Source: Candidatus Marinarcus aquaticus
Lineage (GTDB): Bacteria > Campylobacterota > Campylobacteria > Campylobacterales > Arcobacteraceae
DNA: 64,000 nucleotides
Assembly (NCBI RefSeq): GCF_004116335.1
Contig: NZ_PDKN01000002.1
Coordinates: 310,001 to 374,000, forward strand
Direction: 5' to 3'
Part shown: in pieces, positions 1-10,873 of the stretch
Layout: every line of letters begins with the position of its first letter
How positions within the stretch are numbered: the first letter of the stretch is position 1
Translations under genes and position numbers: made by a program
The notes under the pieces: generated by a model
Told to the model about the DNA's origin: nothing
The model's database searches: none
Seen by the model: only the letters and a program-made list of their open reading frames with translations

Positions 1-2238
1 ATCAAATCCTCCTTTAACTACTCTGTATCCATTGAGATTAAAGCCTGAGTTGGTTGCCATTCCTACGACCGATGGAAGTGCCAACAGTGGATTAATAAGA
101 CCCGGAGCAGTATTCACAAAAATGATTAAGTTATTTAGCAATGCCAAGTTTTTGATTTTTGTATCATCAAGTGAAACATGTCCTAAAAGCTTGGTTGTGC
201 TTCCCTTGGCTTGCAAATCAATGCTGCCTTCACTTAGAAGCTCTTTTTTATCCAATAAAGCGTTGATGAACTCATCACTGGCCTTTTTTATATCGATTCG
301 AACATCGTCAGCATTTTTTTCATTGTATAAAAGTGTTGTTTTATTGTGTTGCAAATCAAGTTTTGTTTGTTGTTTATTTAATGTAAGTGTGTAGTTGGAA
401 CCTAAAAGTTTTTGAGTAGGCGTGAGGTAGATATTTGAGTTATGTCCTTTTATAACGGTCAGCAACTTTTCATTAAGCGTTTTTTCTTCATTGCTTGTGT
501 TTTTGTTTTTTTCTTCATTGAGCAAATCCAAACCATTGAGTTGCAAGTCAAGTCGGTTTTTATTTAAAAGCAGTTTAAACTCATTTTGTGGGGAGTGAAG
601 TGTTAAAACACCTTGTTTTACACCTCCTTCAAGTGTCATTTTAGTGAGTTTATTTTGATTGTGCACAGCAATAGGAAAATCAAGCTCTTGAAGTTTTGCA
701 TTGATAGTGATCTCATCTTTTTGCTTTAAAAGCAGATAAAGTTCTCCTTGTTTTATCTTAAGATCTTGCAGGAGTGTTGAGTATGCGTAGAGTTTTTCTA
801 AAGAGTTCAGTGCTACTTTGACACCCTCTTTTTGAACAGCGATGATGGTATCGAAGTTATCTAAGCTTATTAGCGTGTCTTCATGAAAGTCAACGTCTAC
901 CTTGGTCGTACTGTTTTGAAGTTTGATTAAATCCATATCGTTGTGTTGTATGTGTAAATCATGCAGATCAAAGACCCCTTTTGCTTTTGATGCAGTGGTA
1001 TCAATCTCTAAGTTTAAAATACCTTTGGTTAAGTCATCCACTTCTACCTTTGAATCTTTAATAGTCACTTTTGAGTTGTCTAAATAGACATCGGCTTCAT
1101 GTGCAAAAAACTCAAAGTTTTGTAGTCTAAAATGGCTATTGCTGGCTTTAAAGTGCCCTTTGGTTAAAATAGTATCCACATCATTAAAATAGATTTGTAA
1201 AGCAAAATCAGAATCCGTACTGCCATCTGTTTGTATTAAAGGCAGTTTGACTTGATACGCTTGTAATAATTCTAAAATCTCTTCGTTGAGGCGACTTTTA
1301 GTTTTGATGTTGACAACAATATTTGAACCCTCTTTTGAAATACCATGTATGACAACGTTACTGCCATCAATGGGTGTGTTTTTAAAAATGGGGTTTTCTA
1401 AAAAGAATGAGAGATTATCATTTTTAAAGGTCACGTTGACTTGTGAACTTTGTACGGGATCTAAATCGTGTTTGAATGTTATGTTCGCATTTTGTATCGT
1501 TGCTTCACCATCTAAACTCTCAATCACGGGTAAAAAACTCTCTCGGTTGATTTTCCCTTTTAAATACGTAACGTTTAAATTCCCCGTGATATTATCATAC
1601 AGCCACTCTTCAATGGTGTGTTGAAGACGTACAAAGTTTTTGACAAAATGCAGGTTTTTAAAAGGTTTGAGGCTAGAGAGGTCAAAATAGATATAATTAG
1701 CATCTGAACGTGCATCAATAACCGTATCTAAGCCTTCTAAATAGGCATTGCCTTTAAAGATAAAATTATCGGTTTTAAGATTAACATCAAATTCTCCTTC
1801 AAGCATCATGTCGTAATCTTTTAAATACATGGAATAGAGTTTTAAGATAATATTTTTACCTTCAACAAAAGGTTGTGCCGCAATGTTGATGAATTTGGTG
1901 TCCACATAGAAAATATCGTTATCTAAAGTGATGGTAAACTCATTGTTATCCACAATAAGCCGTTCTATATCGACTTTTTGAAAAAGACGCAGTGCCGTTG
2001 GTAAATACCCAATGTGACGTTTTAGATCATTTCTAGAACTGGTTGTTTGTGATTGTTTAGGAAGTCGTATTTTTTCAATCTGTACAATAAGCTTTTTATC
2101 TAGTTTTATATACAATTTTGAAACATTAATCCCAGCAAAGGAAAATCGATCAATATTGATGCCTACAGATAAAATAAAAAAAGCTGCAATTCCCAAAATA
2201 AATATAGATATAGATAAAAATTTGATTGTTTTTAACAT
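1..2238 (-). CDS. DUF3971/AsmA-like envelope protein (C-terminus outside window)
   Basis: The minus-strand frame is open from an ATG at 2238 to the left window edge, so at least 746 codons are present and the C-terminus is missing. The N-terminus has one hydrophobic segment (about residues 5-27). After it comes a long beta-rich, low-cysteine sequence full of alternating hydrophobic residues and Asn/Asp/Lys. That is the pattern of AsmA/YhdP/TamB-type proteins, anchored in the inner membrane and thought to bridge the periplasm for lipid transport. An AGGAA element lies about 11 bases before the start. The first 80 bases overlap the divergent mltG. The family call rests on architecture and the envelope context; the precise subfamily is inferred. 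Confidence 0.72.
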   Translation of the reverse strand, partial: MLKTIKFLSISIFILGIAAFFILSVGINIDRFSFAGINVSKLYIKLDKKLIVQIEKIRLPKQSQTTSSRNDLKRHIGYLPTALRLFQKVDIERLIVDNNEFTITLDNDIFYVDTKFINIAAQPFVEGKNIILKLYSMYLKDYDMMLEGEFDVNLKTDNFIFKGNAYLEGLDTVIDARSDANYIYFDLSSLKPFKNLHFVKNFVRLQHTIEEWLYDNITGNLNVTYLKGKINRESFLPVIESLDGEATIQNANITFKHDLDPVQSSQVNVTFKNDNLSFFLENPIFKNTPIDGSNVVIHGISKEGSNIVVNIKTKSRLNEEILELLQAYQVKLPLIQTDGSTDSDFALQIYFNDVDTILTKGHFKASNSHFRLQNFEFFAHEADVYLDNSKVTIKDSKVEVDDLTKGILNLEIDTTASKAKGVFDLHDLHIQHNDMDLIKLQNSTTKVDVDFHEDTLISLDNFDTIIAVQKEGVKVALNSLEKLYAYSTLLQDLKIKQGELYLLLKQKDEITINAKLQELDFPIAVHNQNKLTKMTLEGGVKQGVLTLHSPQNEFKLLLNKNRLDLQLNGLDLLNEEKNKNTSNEEKTLNEKLLTVIKGHNSNIYLTPTQKLLGSNYTLTLNKQQTKLDLQHNKTTLLYNEKNADDVRIDIKKASDEFINALLDKKELLSEGSIDLQAKGSTTKLLGHVSLDDTKIKNLALLNNLIIFVNTAPGLINPLLALPSVVGMATNSGFNLNGYRVVKGGFD

Positions 2239-3295
2239 TATTGAATTTTTCCTAGTGCTTGTAATAATTGTTTTGTTTTATGTGAGTATACCTTTGCACT
2301 CTACGAAGGTAATATATATTCCCAAGGGCTCAACGAGTGGCATTATATCATATTTAAATAAAAGTGGGTATGAATTAAATGTGCTGGATAAAACCATTAT
2401 TCGATTTTTAGGTTATCCGCAACAAGGCTGGATAGATCTGAAATCACACAAAATGGCCAAAGGGGATTTTTTATACAAACTACTAACTTCTAAAGCAGCA
2501 CTTCAAACGGTGACACTTATTCCTGGAGAGACCTCTTATTTTTTTATTAAAGATGTGGCAAAAACTTTTGGACTTTCAGAAAAATTATTGCGTGAAGCGT
2601 ACAATAAATATGCATTTAAAAATGATGGAAATATTTTAGCTGAGAGTTATCATTTGCCTATTGGTATGAGTGAAGAGAATCTTATTTATTATTTAATCAA
2701 CTATACGAATAATCAATATGAACGAATCAGCCAAAAAATATTTGGAGAGTATAATAAAGAGCAATGGTTTTATTACATTGCCATCGCCTCAGTGATACAA
2801 AAAGAGGCAGCCAATGTTGAAGAGATGCCTTATGTCTCTAGTGTTGTGCATAATCGTTTAAAAAGAGGAATGCCTCTTCAAATGGATGGTACTCTTAATT
2901 ATGGACGATTTTCTCATGACAGAATTACCGCAAGACGATTGAAAGAGGATAAGAGTTCGTACAACACTTATATGAATAAAGGGGTACCAAAACATCCTGT
3001 CAGTGCAGTCTCTTTGGATGCTATTAAAGCAGCAATTTTCCCTGCAAAGAGTGATTACCTCTATTTTGTTCGAGATAAAACAACTGGTAAACATACTTTC
3101 AGTGCAACGTATAAACAGCATGTAAACAGTGTGAACAAAAATATCACTTATATGAGAACCACACCAAAAGTAAAAATTGAACCTAAACAAGAGGAAATCA
3201 AACAGCCTAAAACTCAAGAGACCTCTATTTTTGAGCAAGTCAAAAAAGAACAAGCGCCTTCAACGATTAAGAATTTATGGAAGAGTGTAAATTAG
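2159..3295 (+). CDS. mltG: Endolytic murein transglycosylase MltG (YceG-like)
   Basis: MltG cleaves nascent peptidoglycan glycan strands at the inner membrane and so limits their length. The protein has a short cytoplasmic tail, one membrane segment (about residues 25-45), a LysM-like part beginning at YIPKGS, and the YceG catalytic domain. The expected catalytic Glu lies in the segment AIASVIQKEA (about E216), followed by VVHNRLKRGMPLQMD, which is typical of the family. About 378 residues is normal. The start is uncertain: TTG at 2156 and ATG at 2159 are adjacent, and either makes the 5' end overlap the divergent gene on the other strand. A later start would cut into the membrane segment. 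Confidence 0.9.
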   Translation: MPTDKIKKAAIPKINIDIDKNLIVFNIIEFFLVLVIIVLFYVSIPLHSTKVIYIPKGSTSGIISYLNKSGYELNVLDKTIIRFLGYPQQGWIDLKSHKMAKGDFLYKLLTSKAALQTVTLIPGETSYFFIKDVAKTFGLSEKLLREAYNKYAFKNDGNILAESYHLPIGMSEENLIYYLINYTNNQYERISQKIFGEYNKEQWFYYIAIASVIQKEAANVEEMPYVSSVVHNRLKRGMPLQMDGTLNYGRFSHDRITARRLKEDKSSYNTYMNKGVPKHPVSAVSLDAIKAAIFPAKSDYLYFVRDKTTGKHTFSATYKQHVNSVNKNITYMRTTPKVKIEPKQEEIKQPKTQETSIFEQVKKEQAPSTIKNLWKSVN

Positions 3296-3395
3296 TTTAT
3301 ACACATTCTTGACATCACTTGTGCAAAAATGAAACAAAAAAAATAAAGAGTTTTCTAAACCTTTGAAACTAATTTATCCTTGATTTGTTTAATGA

Positions 3396-3401
3396 TATTA
3401 T
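3396..3401 (+). promoter_or_regulatory. Possible -10 element of icd
   Basis: The 159-base gap between mltG and icd is very AT-rich. It contains TATTAT followed by AC, about 55 bases before the icd start. No good -35 hexamer is seen, as is common for vegetative promoters in this phylum. The assignment is by position only. Confidence 0.35.
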
Positions 3402-3415
3402 ACATCCACATTTAA

Positions 3416-5647
<2,232 letters not shown>

Positions 5648-5667
5648 TCAATCATCCATATTTCTTA

Positions 5668-5698
5668 AAAGGTAAGGCGATTTGCCTTACCTTTTTTT
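5668..5698 (+). terminator. Rho-independent terminator of icd
   Basis: A perfect 10-bp stem (AAGGTAAGGC against GCCTTACCTT) with a 5-base loop is followed directly by a run of T. It lies about 20 bases after the icd stop and separates icd from mdh. Confidence 0.9.
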
Positions 5699-5718
5699 AT
5701 ATCTAAAAAACATTGTAG

Positions 5719-5724
5719 TATAAT
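5719..5724 (+). promoter_or_regulatory. Likely -10 element of mdh
   Basis: A perfect TATAAT lies 27 bases before the mdh ATG and just after the icd terminator. No recognisable -35 hexamer is present at 16-18 bases upstream. Position and perfect match are the only support. Confidence 0.55.
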
Positions 5725-5750
5725 ACGCAAAACATGAAAAAAGGAAAAAG

Positions 5751-6701
5751 ATGAGCACTAAAAAAGTTGCAATCATCGGTGCAGGAAACGTAGGTTCTAC
5801 CTTGGCATATACTTTGGCTTCAAAAGGAATATGCTCCTCTATTGTATTAAAAGATATTAAAGAGAATTTAGTTAAAGCGATGTCTTTAGACATTTCACAA
5901 GCAGCAAATGCTGCAAAATCTTCAACCGTTGTAACTACTGCAAGCACAGGAGCTTGCTTACGAGGTTGTGATGTAATTGTTATTACTGCTGGGCTTCCAA
6001 GAATGCCAGGAATGAGTCGTAATGACCTGCTTTTAACTAATGCAAAGATTATGAGAGAGGTGATTGAAGAGATTAAAATCAATGCTCCTCAATCCATTGT
6101 CATTGTGGTTTCAAACCCTTTAGATGCGATGGTATATACAGCACTTAAAGTATCAGGTTTCCCAAGAAATCAAATTGTTGGAATGGCTGGGATTTTAGAC
6201 AGTGCAAGAATGTCTCACTTTATTTTAGAAAAACTGGGATATGGTGCAGGACAAATTGAATCATCAGTGATGGGTGGTCATGGCGATGATATGGTCCCTC
6301 TTCCAAACTTTTCAACCGTTGCAGGAATGGCACTGACTGAAGTAATGACACAAGATGATATTGATGAAATTGTTGAAAAAACCAAAAATGGTGGAGCACA
6401 AATTGTGAAATATCTTGAGAAAGGTTCTGCCTATTATGCTCCTGCTCATGCGACTTCATTGATGGTGGAAGCCATTTTAAATGATAAAAAAGAGGTCTAT
6501 CCTTGTGCTGCACTGCTTGAAGGTGAGTATGGATATGAAGATATTGTTAGTGGCGTTCCTGTGATGTTAGGAAAAAATGGGGTTGAGAAAGTGATTGAGC
6601 TTAAACTCACCAGTGAACAAAGAACACTTTTTGCAAAGTCAGTTGGATCTGTACAAGAGCTTGTTGATGCATTGTATGAAAATAAATTTTTTGAAAGTTG
6701 A
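5751..6701 (+). CDS. mdh: Malate dehydrogenase (LDH/MDH superfamily)
   Basis: It interconverts malate and oxaloacetate with NAD in the TCA cycle. The N-terminal nucleotide-binding loop is GAGNVG (residues 10-15), with an acidic residue (D35) after the second strand, which favours NAD. The substrate loop LPRMPGMSRND provides R84 and R90, and the catalytic pair is D150/R153 together with H177 in GGHGDD. R84 at the specificity position points to malate rather than lactate. The length (316) is normal. An AAGGA ribosome site precedes the ATG. The stop codon overlaps the start of the next gene by one base, so the two are probably co-translated. Confidence 0.93.
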   Translation: MSTKKVAIIGAGNVGSTLAYTLASKGICSSIVLKDIKENLVKAMSLDISQAANAAKSSTVVTTASTGACLRGCDVIVITAGLPRMPGMSRNDLLLTNAKIMREVIEEIKINAPQSIVIVVSNPLDAMVYTALKVSGFPRNQIVGMAGILDSARMSHFILEKLGYGAGQIESSVMGGHGDDMVPLPNFSTVAGMALTEVMTQDDIDEIVEKTKNGGAQIVKYLEKGSAYYAPAHATSLMVEAILNDKKEVYPCAALLEGEYGYEDIVSGVPVMLGKNGVEKVIELKLTSEQRTLFAKSVGSVQELVDALYENKFFES

Positions 6702-6985
6702 TGAATATGAAACAGACATTTGAAGTATTAAACGTAAAGTGTGGTGGTTGTGCCAAGACTTTGATTAAAGGTTTAAATGAAGAGTTTGGTGATGTGGAGG
6801 TGAATTTAGATGTTCATCCTCGTCAAATCAGACTTGAAATGGAAGAGAATCAAATGGAAGATTTAAAATTAAAACTTCGTAAAATGGGTTATCCTCTTAT
6901 AAGTGATGAATTAAGTGGTTTTGAAAAAGCAACAACCACGGCAAAAAGTTTTGTCAGTTGTGCTATAGGAAGAATGAACAGCTAA
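6701..6985 (+). CDS. Small heavy-metal-associated (HMA) domain protein
   Basis: A protein of about 94 residues with a ferredoxin-like HMA fold. The metal-binding loop is VKCGGCAKTL, giving a C-x-x-C pair near residue 15. This resembles copper chaperones and the N-terminal domains of copper ATPases, but the loop is CGGC and lacks the usual preceding Met, so the metal is uncertain. It follows mdh with a one-base stop/start overlap and ends at a terminator. ATG 6707 is an alternative start. No copper ATPase is present in the window, so the partner is unknown. The C-terminal 25 residues lie outside the HMA fold and have a further cysteine. Confidence 0.75.
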   Translation: MNMKQTFEVLNVKCGGCAKTLIKGLNEEFGDVEVNLDVHPRQIRLEMEENQMEDLKLKLRKMGYPLISDELSGFEKATTTAKSFVSCAIGRMNS

Positions 6986-7011
6986 ATAAAAGAGAGTTTC
7001 CTCTCTTTTAT
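6986..7011. terminator. Bidirectional terminator between the HMA gene and sodB
   Basis: An 11-bp perfect stem (ATAAAAGAGAG against CTCTCTTTTAT) with a 4-base loop. A/T runs on both sides let it work for both converging genes. It includes the sodB stop codon. Confidence 0.8.
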
Positions 7012-7586
7012 CCTTCTAAATTTTGTGCTACAAAATTCCAATTAACCAATGCCCAAAAATTCTCTAAATATTTTGGTCGAGCATTTCGTGTATCGATATA
7101 ATAAGCATGTTCCCATACATCACATGTTAACAGAGGCGTTAAACCTTCGGTAATAGGTGTGGCTGCATTAGGTGTTGATATAATGGTTAATTGTCCATGA
7201 TCATCTTTAACTAACCATGCCCATCCTGAACCAAAATGATTCACAGCTGCATTGGTAAAGGCCTCTTTAAATGTTTCAACTGAACCAAATGCTTCCGTTA
7301 AGGCATCTGTAACACTTTGTGGTATTTCAGAACCATTAGGCACCAATCCTTTCCAAAAAAAATCATGATTAAATACTTGTGCAGCATTATTAAATACTCC
7401 ACCATCGGACTCTTTGATAATATCAGTTAAGGAGAGGTTTTCATATTTTGTTCCTTCAATTAAACCATTTAGTTTGGTCACATAGGTTTGATGATGTTTT
7501 CCATAGTGATACTCCAGTGTCTCTTTAGACATATATGGTTCAAGTGCATCTAATTCATACGGTAAGGCCATCAATTCATGTTTCAT
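7008..7586 (-). CDS. sodB: Iron superoxide dismutase
   Basis: This enzyme converts superoxide to hydrogen peroxide and oxygen in the cytoplasm. The four metal ligands can be seen: H27 (in EYHYGKHH), H74 (FNHDFFW), and D156 and H160 (CDVWEHAYY). Q70, just before the second ligand, is the residue typical of the iron rather than the manganese type. The length (192) is standard. The ATG has a good AAGGAG ribosome site. A perfect inverted repeat (7615-7630) sits upstream in the likely promoter/leader and may be an operator. The gene ends in a bidirectional terminator shared with the converging HMA gene. Confidence 0.97.
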   Translation of the reverse strand: MKHELMALPYELDALEPYMSKETLEYHYGKHHQTYVTKLNGLIEGTKYENLSLTDIIKESDGGVFNNAAQVFNHDFFWKGLVPNGSEIPQSVTDALTEAFGSVETFKEAFTNAAVNHFGSGWAWLVKDDHGQLTIISTPNAATPITEGLTPLLTCDVWEHAYYIDTRNARPKYLENFWALVNWNFVAQNLEG

Positions 7587-7614
7587 TGTAATCTCCTTGT
7601 TGTAGTTTGTTTGA

Positions 7615-7630
7615 GTGTCAAATATGACAC
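7615..7630. promoter_or_regulatory. Perfect inverted repeat upstream of sodB (putative operator)
   Basis: GTGTCA-AATA-TGACAC is a perfect 6-4-6 palindrome starting 29 bases before the sodB ATG. A TATAGT-like -10 element on the minus strand lies about 15 bases further upstream, so the palindrome would lie just after the transcription start. The half-site also appears, in the opposite arrangement, in front of nrdD. The regulator is unknown. Confidence 0.5.
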
Positions 7631-7735
7631 AATTTAAATTAATTCACTATAAGAGAGAAAGACTAGTTTTGTTTTTAAGATAACCTTTTCTAAAAATTTT
7701 CTCGTTATAATGGTTTAAAAAGATACGGATAGAAG

Positions 7736-9061
7736 ATGAAAGCAGACATTATACACAGAAACAGAGGAAAATCTTTAGGATTATTGGAGCTTATTGCCAT
7801 TGCATTAGGGGGAATGGTCGGTGGAGGCATCTTTACTGTTTTGGGTATTTCTGTATCGATGATAGGTGCTTTTACACCATTTGCGATTACTTTAGGTGGC
7901 ATGATAGCTGCTTTAGCTGCATACTCTTACATTAAATTGGGTGTTTATTATAAAGATGAAGGTGCAACCTACTCTTTTTTTAAACGAACTTTCCCTCACT
8001 CTTCGTTTGCGGGTTCTTTAATTGGTTGGTGGGTTATTTTTGGTTATATCAGTACCATTGCATTGTATGCATATACGTTCTCTTCATACGCGATTAGTGG
8101 TTTTCCCTTTGCAGATGATCAACTGTTGCGTAAAATGGTTGCTTGTGCTGCAATTACTTTGTTCGTATCCATCAATCTTTGGAGTGTCAAAGGCATGGGA
8201 AAAATAGAGGATTTGATGGTTTATACTAAATTGGTTATTCTTGTAGTAATCTCTTTTTCTTTAATTAATCACTCTCAAACCACTTTACCAAACCTTTTAG
8301 AAAACAATATGGATATTTCTGTGCTTTCTATATTAATTGTTGCTTCTTTAACATTTGTGGCCTATGAAGGCTTTCAATTGGTTATAAATGCGGTCAATGA
8401 GATGGATAATCCTTCTAAAAATATTCCCAGAGCAATTTACAGTGCAATATTTTTAGCGGTTATGATTTATGTTATTATCTCATTGGGTGCTATTTTAGCC
8501 ATCCCTTTTGAAAATATCATTCAAAATAAAGAGTATGCTCTTGCTGCTGGGGCAGAAGAGAGTTTGGGGCATTTTGGTACGCATTTGGTTATCCTTGGTG
8601 CGGTGTTAGCTACATGCAGTGCAATTAATGGCACACTTTTTGGGGCATCAAGACAGATGTCTGTGATTGCTCAAGATGGCTACTTTCCTAAGCAACTTGC
8701 CAAACGAAATCAAAACATTCCGACTTTGGCTGTGATTTGTATGGGTTTATTTGCTGTATTATTGATTGTTTTAGGTGATCTGCAAGTTATATTAGAGTTT
8801 GGAAGTGTGACGTTTTTATTGGTTTCGTTCTTGATGGCATATGCGAATTATAGGATACGAGATAAAACGAATTCTTCTTTATGGATTACTCTGCTTTCAA
8901 TGGTTGCGCTGTTTATGGGAACGTGTATGATTATCTATTATGAAGTGGTGACTCAAATTAAACAACTCTATTTTATTGTAGCCATTTATGTCATTTTAAC
9001 TGTTTTAGCGTATGTGTATGCCAAATTGAGTGTTAAATCGATGCAAAAGCATCGATTATAA
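7736..9061 (+). CDS. APC-family amino acid permease
   Basis: A 441-residue integral membrane protein with about twelve hydrophobic segments. The first transmembrane region contains the APC signature LIAIALGGMVGGGIF, whose unwound Gly-rich stretch binds the substrate amino group in this superfamily. The segment VAYEGFQLVINAVNEMDNP in the sixth helix region and the motif GASRQMSVIAQDGYFP are also typical. It probably imports an amino acid or related cation by proton or sodium coupling; the substrate cannot be read from sequence. The gene converges on the next one, overlapping it by six bases at the stop codons. Confidence 0.88.
   Translation: MKADIIHRNRGKSLGLLELIAIALGGMVGGGIFTVLGISVSMIGAFTPFAITLGGMIAALAAYSYIKLGVYYKDEGATYSFFKRTFPHSSFAGSLIGWWVIFGYISTIALYAYTFSSYAISGFPFADDQLLRKMVACAAITLFVSINLWSVKGMGKIEDLMVYTKLVILVVISFSLINHSQTTLPNLLENNMDISVLSILIVASLTFVAYEGFQLVINAVNEMDNPSKNIPRAIYSAIFLAVMIYVIISLGAILAIPFENIIQNKEYALAAGAEESLGHFGTHLVILGAVLATCSAINGTLFGASRQMSVIAQDGYFPKQLAKRNQNIPTLAVICMGLFAVLLIVLGDLQVILEFGSVTFLLVSFLMAYANYRIRDKTNSSLWITLLSMVALFMGTCMIIYYEVVTQIKQLYFIVAIYVILTVLAYVYAKLSVKSMQKHRL
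9036..9057. terminator. Hairpin at the convergent gene ends
   Basis: A perfect 9-bp stem (AATCGATGC against GCATCGATT) with an AAAA loop lies inside the last codons of the permease and overlaps the stop codon of the opposite gene. No long T run follows, so termination would be weak or helped by other factors. Confidence 0.4.
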
Positions 9062-9646
9062 CATCTCTACAAGTGGTTGAAGTGCCTCTTTTTTCTCTTC
9101 TTTACTCATTGTACCATCTAAAGCACCCTCTTTTACTTCTCCTTCAAGAAGTTTTGTAATGGTACCATCTATATTGATTTTATAGGCACTGAACGCAGTT
9201 TTTGCATTATTTGTAACTCCTAATGCATTGACCATGTTGCCTTCAAAATCATAAATCATAGGTATATTACTGTGTTCATTAAGTTCCTCGAGTTTACCAG
9301 GAATGAACATTTTTTTTACAAACCATGGTGCGCTTGAAATGTTTGCAACCATCACATACGGTAAAGAGATATCAAAAAATCTTGGTAAATCTTTAACAAC
9401 GGCTAAAGAGTCATGATTTCCTACAATTAAGAGCGTCTCTTGATTCTCTTTAAAGAGTTCAGTTTTATTAACAATTTGATCTTTTCCAACCAATTCAAAA
9501 GTGTTTGGAAGACTTGATAAGGTTAAATTTTGTTCTGATAATCCTTGTGAAGCATTCATTTCAGTTGGTTTTTCAGCTGTAATAAAAACCAACACAGCAA
9601 AGGCTGCAACACCTAAAAAAACGAGTTTTATGATATTTTTAATCAC
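9056..9646 (-). CDS. Membrane-anchored thioredoxin-fold-like protein, unknown function
   Basis: The 196-residue protein starts with a hydrophobic segment (about residues 5-23) that would anchor it or act as an uncleaved signal; the rest would be periplasmic. The middle (about 65-165) has alternating strands and helices (TLLIVGNHDSLAVV, ISLPYVMVANIS, IPMIYDFEGNMVNALGV, AYKINIDGTITKLLEG), like a thioredoxin or YtfJ-type fold. No Cys is present at all, so it cannot be a classical thiol oxidoreductase. The start is GTG with an AAAGGA site 8 bases before it. It is probably a single-gene unit. No firm function can be given. Confidence 0.7.
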   Translation of the reverse strand: MIKNIIKLVFLGVAAFAVLVFITAEKPTEMNASQGLSEQNLTLSSLPNTFELVGKDQIVNKTELFKENQETLLIVGNHDSLAVVKDLPRFFDISLPYVMVANISSAPWFVKKMFIPGKLEELNEHSNIPMIYDFEGNMVNALGVTNNAKTAFSAYKINIDGTITKLLEGEVKEGALDGTMSKEEKKEALQPLVEML

Positions 9647-9709
9647 TATAAAATCCTTTATAAAAAAATGTACAGAATTCTATCATGTTAAAATAAACAG
9701 AAGATTAAC

Positions 9710-10873
9710 TTACGCTTGACGCTTTGCCCAACGTATAAAAAGACGATCGGTTGTAATATCTGTTTGTAATTGAGTGCCATTGACCATGTGATCGACAAGT
9801 TGCTGTGCCAAATAAGGGCCTAAAACAAAACCTCGACCACCCAATCCATTGAGTACAAAAAGTTTTTTATATCGAACAAATCGTTCATGTGGTACATGTG
9901 TCCCATTTTTTATGTATGGAAACATATTAAGAGTTTTTTGTGAGTCAATAAGTTCACCGACCATGGGAAAATAATCAACACTTGAAGCGCGGGCTCCTAT
10001 TTTTATATCAAGTAGTTTCACATCATTAAGTTCATGAATATCACGGGCTCTATTTAATAAAAGTTCTGTATCATTTTTAATGCTGTTTTCATCGCAACTT
10101 AAGCGTATAAAGTTTTTCTCTGTGGGAGCTCTTAAACACTCTTTTTGCTCAAGACTATCTTGATTAAATCGATGGTGTGTTGCACCAATGCTGACTTTGT
10201 AAGTATGGCTGTTCTTTAGTTTTTGTGACGTAGAGAGTGAACACTCTTTATGGTAGTTAACATCAATACAACTGTTGGTTTCTATATCAATTCTTTGCCC
10301 CCAAACAGGGCGAATGTTAAAGTATTTTTCCTCTATTAACGATACATCTGCTCCGGTTGTTAACACAAGGTTGGATGCAATCAATTCATGATTAAGAATA
10401 TATTCATCGTTGATGTAACTTATATGTTTAATATCATAATTAGATTTTTTATCACATCTTTTAATGAGTTCTTGACAAAGATTATAAGTAAATACTTGTG
10501 AACCTATAGGAAAAAAACAACCCTCCTCTTTGAGTTCATACTCAAAATCCATATGAGGTAGATACGATTCAAACTTCATTTTATCCTCTTCATCCTTGGG
10601 TATTCGAATAACTCCTTTGTTTATAAGAAACTCGGGAAACTCTTTTTTATAAAAATCAATTGAGAACTTAAGAGCTTGAGTGACCAATGTTTTAAAGGTG
10701 TTGGGTTTACCTAAAAGTGGCGATAAAAATCCACCTGCTGTGCTGCTGGCGTTTTTAGATGTTGAATCAAGTCTATCAACAATCAGAACATTTTGACCAC
10801 TTTTTTTGAGATAATAGGCTGTTGCACACCCTGCAATACCTGCACCCACAACAATATAATCATATTTTTTCAT
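9710..10873 (-). CDS. FAD-dependent oxidoreductase, MnmC C-terminal domain-like
   Basis: A 387-residue DAO-family flavoprotein. The N-terminal FAD-binding motif is VVGAGIAGCATAYYLKKSG, and the C-terminal Gly-rich motif GLGGRGFVLGPYLAQQLVD also contacts FAD. The later segment GARASSVDYFPMVGE matches the form seen in the oxidase half of MnmC, which removes the carboxymethyl group of cmnm5-modified wobble uridine in tRNA. If so, this is the oxidase alone, without the fused methyltransferase domain. The rhodanese-like gene upstream overlaps it by four bases, suggesting a joint sulfur/tRNA modification theme; that part is inference. A generic amino-acid oxidase is the alternative. Confidence 0.7.
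   Translation of the reverse strand: MKKYDYIVVGAGIAGCATAYYLKKSGQNVLIVDRLDSTSKNASSTAGGFLSPLLGKPNTFKTLVTQALKFSIDFYKKEFPEFLINKGVIRIPKDEEDKMKFESYLPHMDFEYELKEEGCFFPIGSQVFTYNLCQELIKRCDKKSNYDIKHISYINDEYILNHELIASNLVLTTGADVSLIEEKYFNIRPVWGQRIDIETNSCIDVNYHKECSLSTSQKLKNSHTYKVSIGATHHRFNQDSLEQKECLRAPTEKNFIRLSCDENSIKNDTELLLNRARDIHELNDVKLLDIKIGARASSVDYFPMVGELIDSQKTLNMFPYIKNGTHVPHERFVRYKKLFVLNGLGGRGFVLGPYLAQQLVDHMVNGTQLQTDITTDRLFIRWAKRQA

Noticed and set aside
32-394. Plus-strand open frames within 1-2100
   Set aside because: They are antisense to the long open frame of the DUF3971 protein, have no ribosome sites and show no recognisable protein features.
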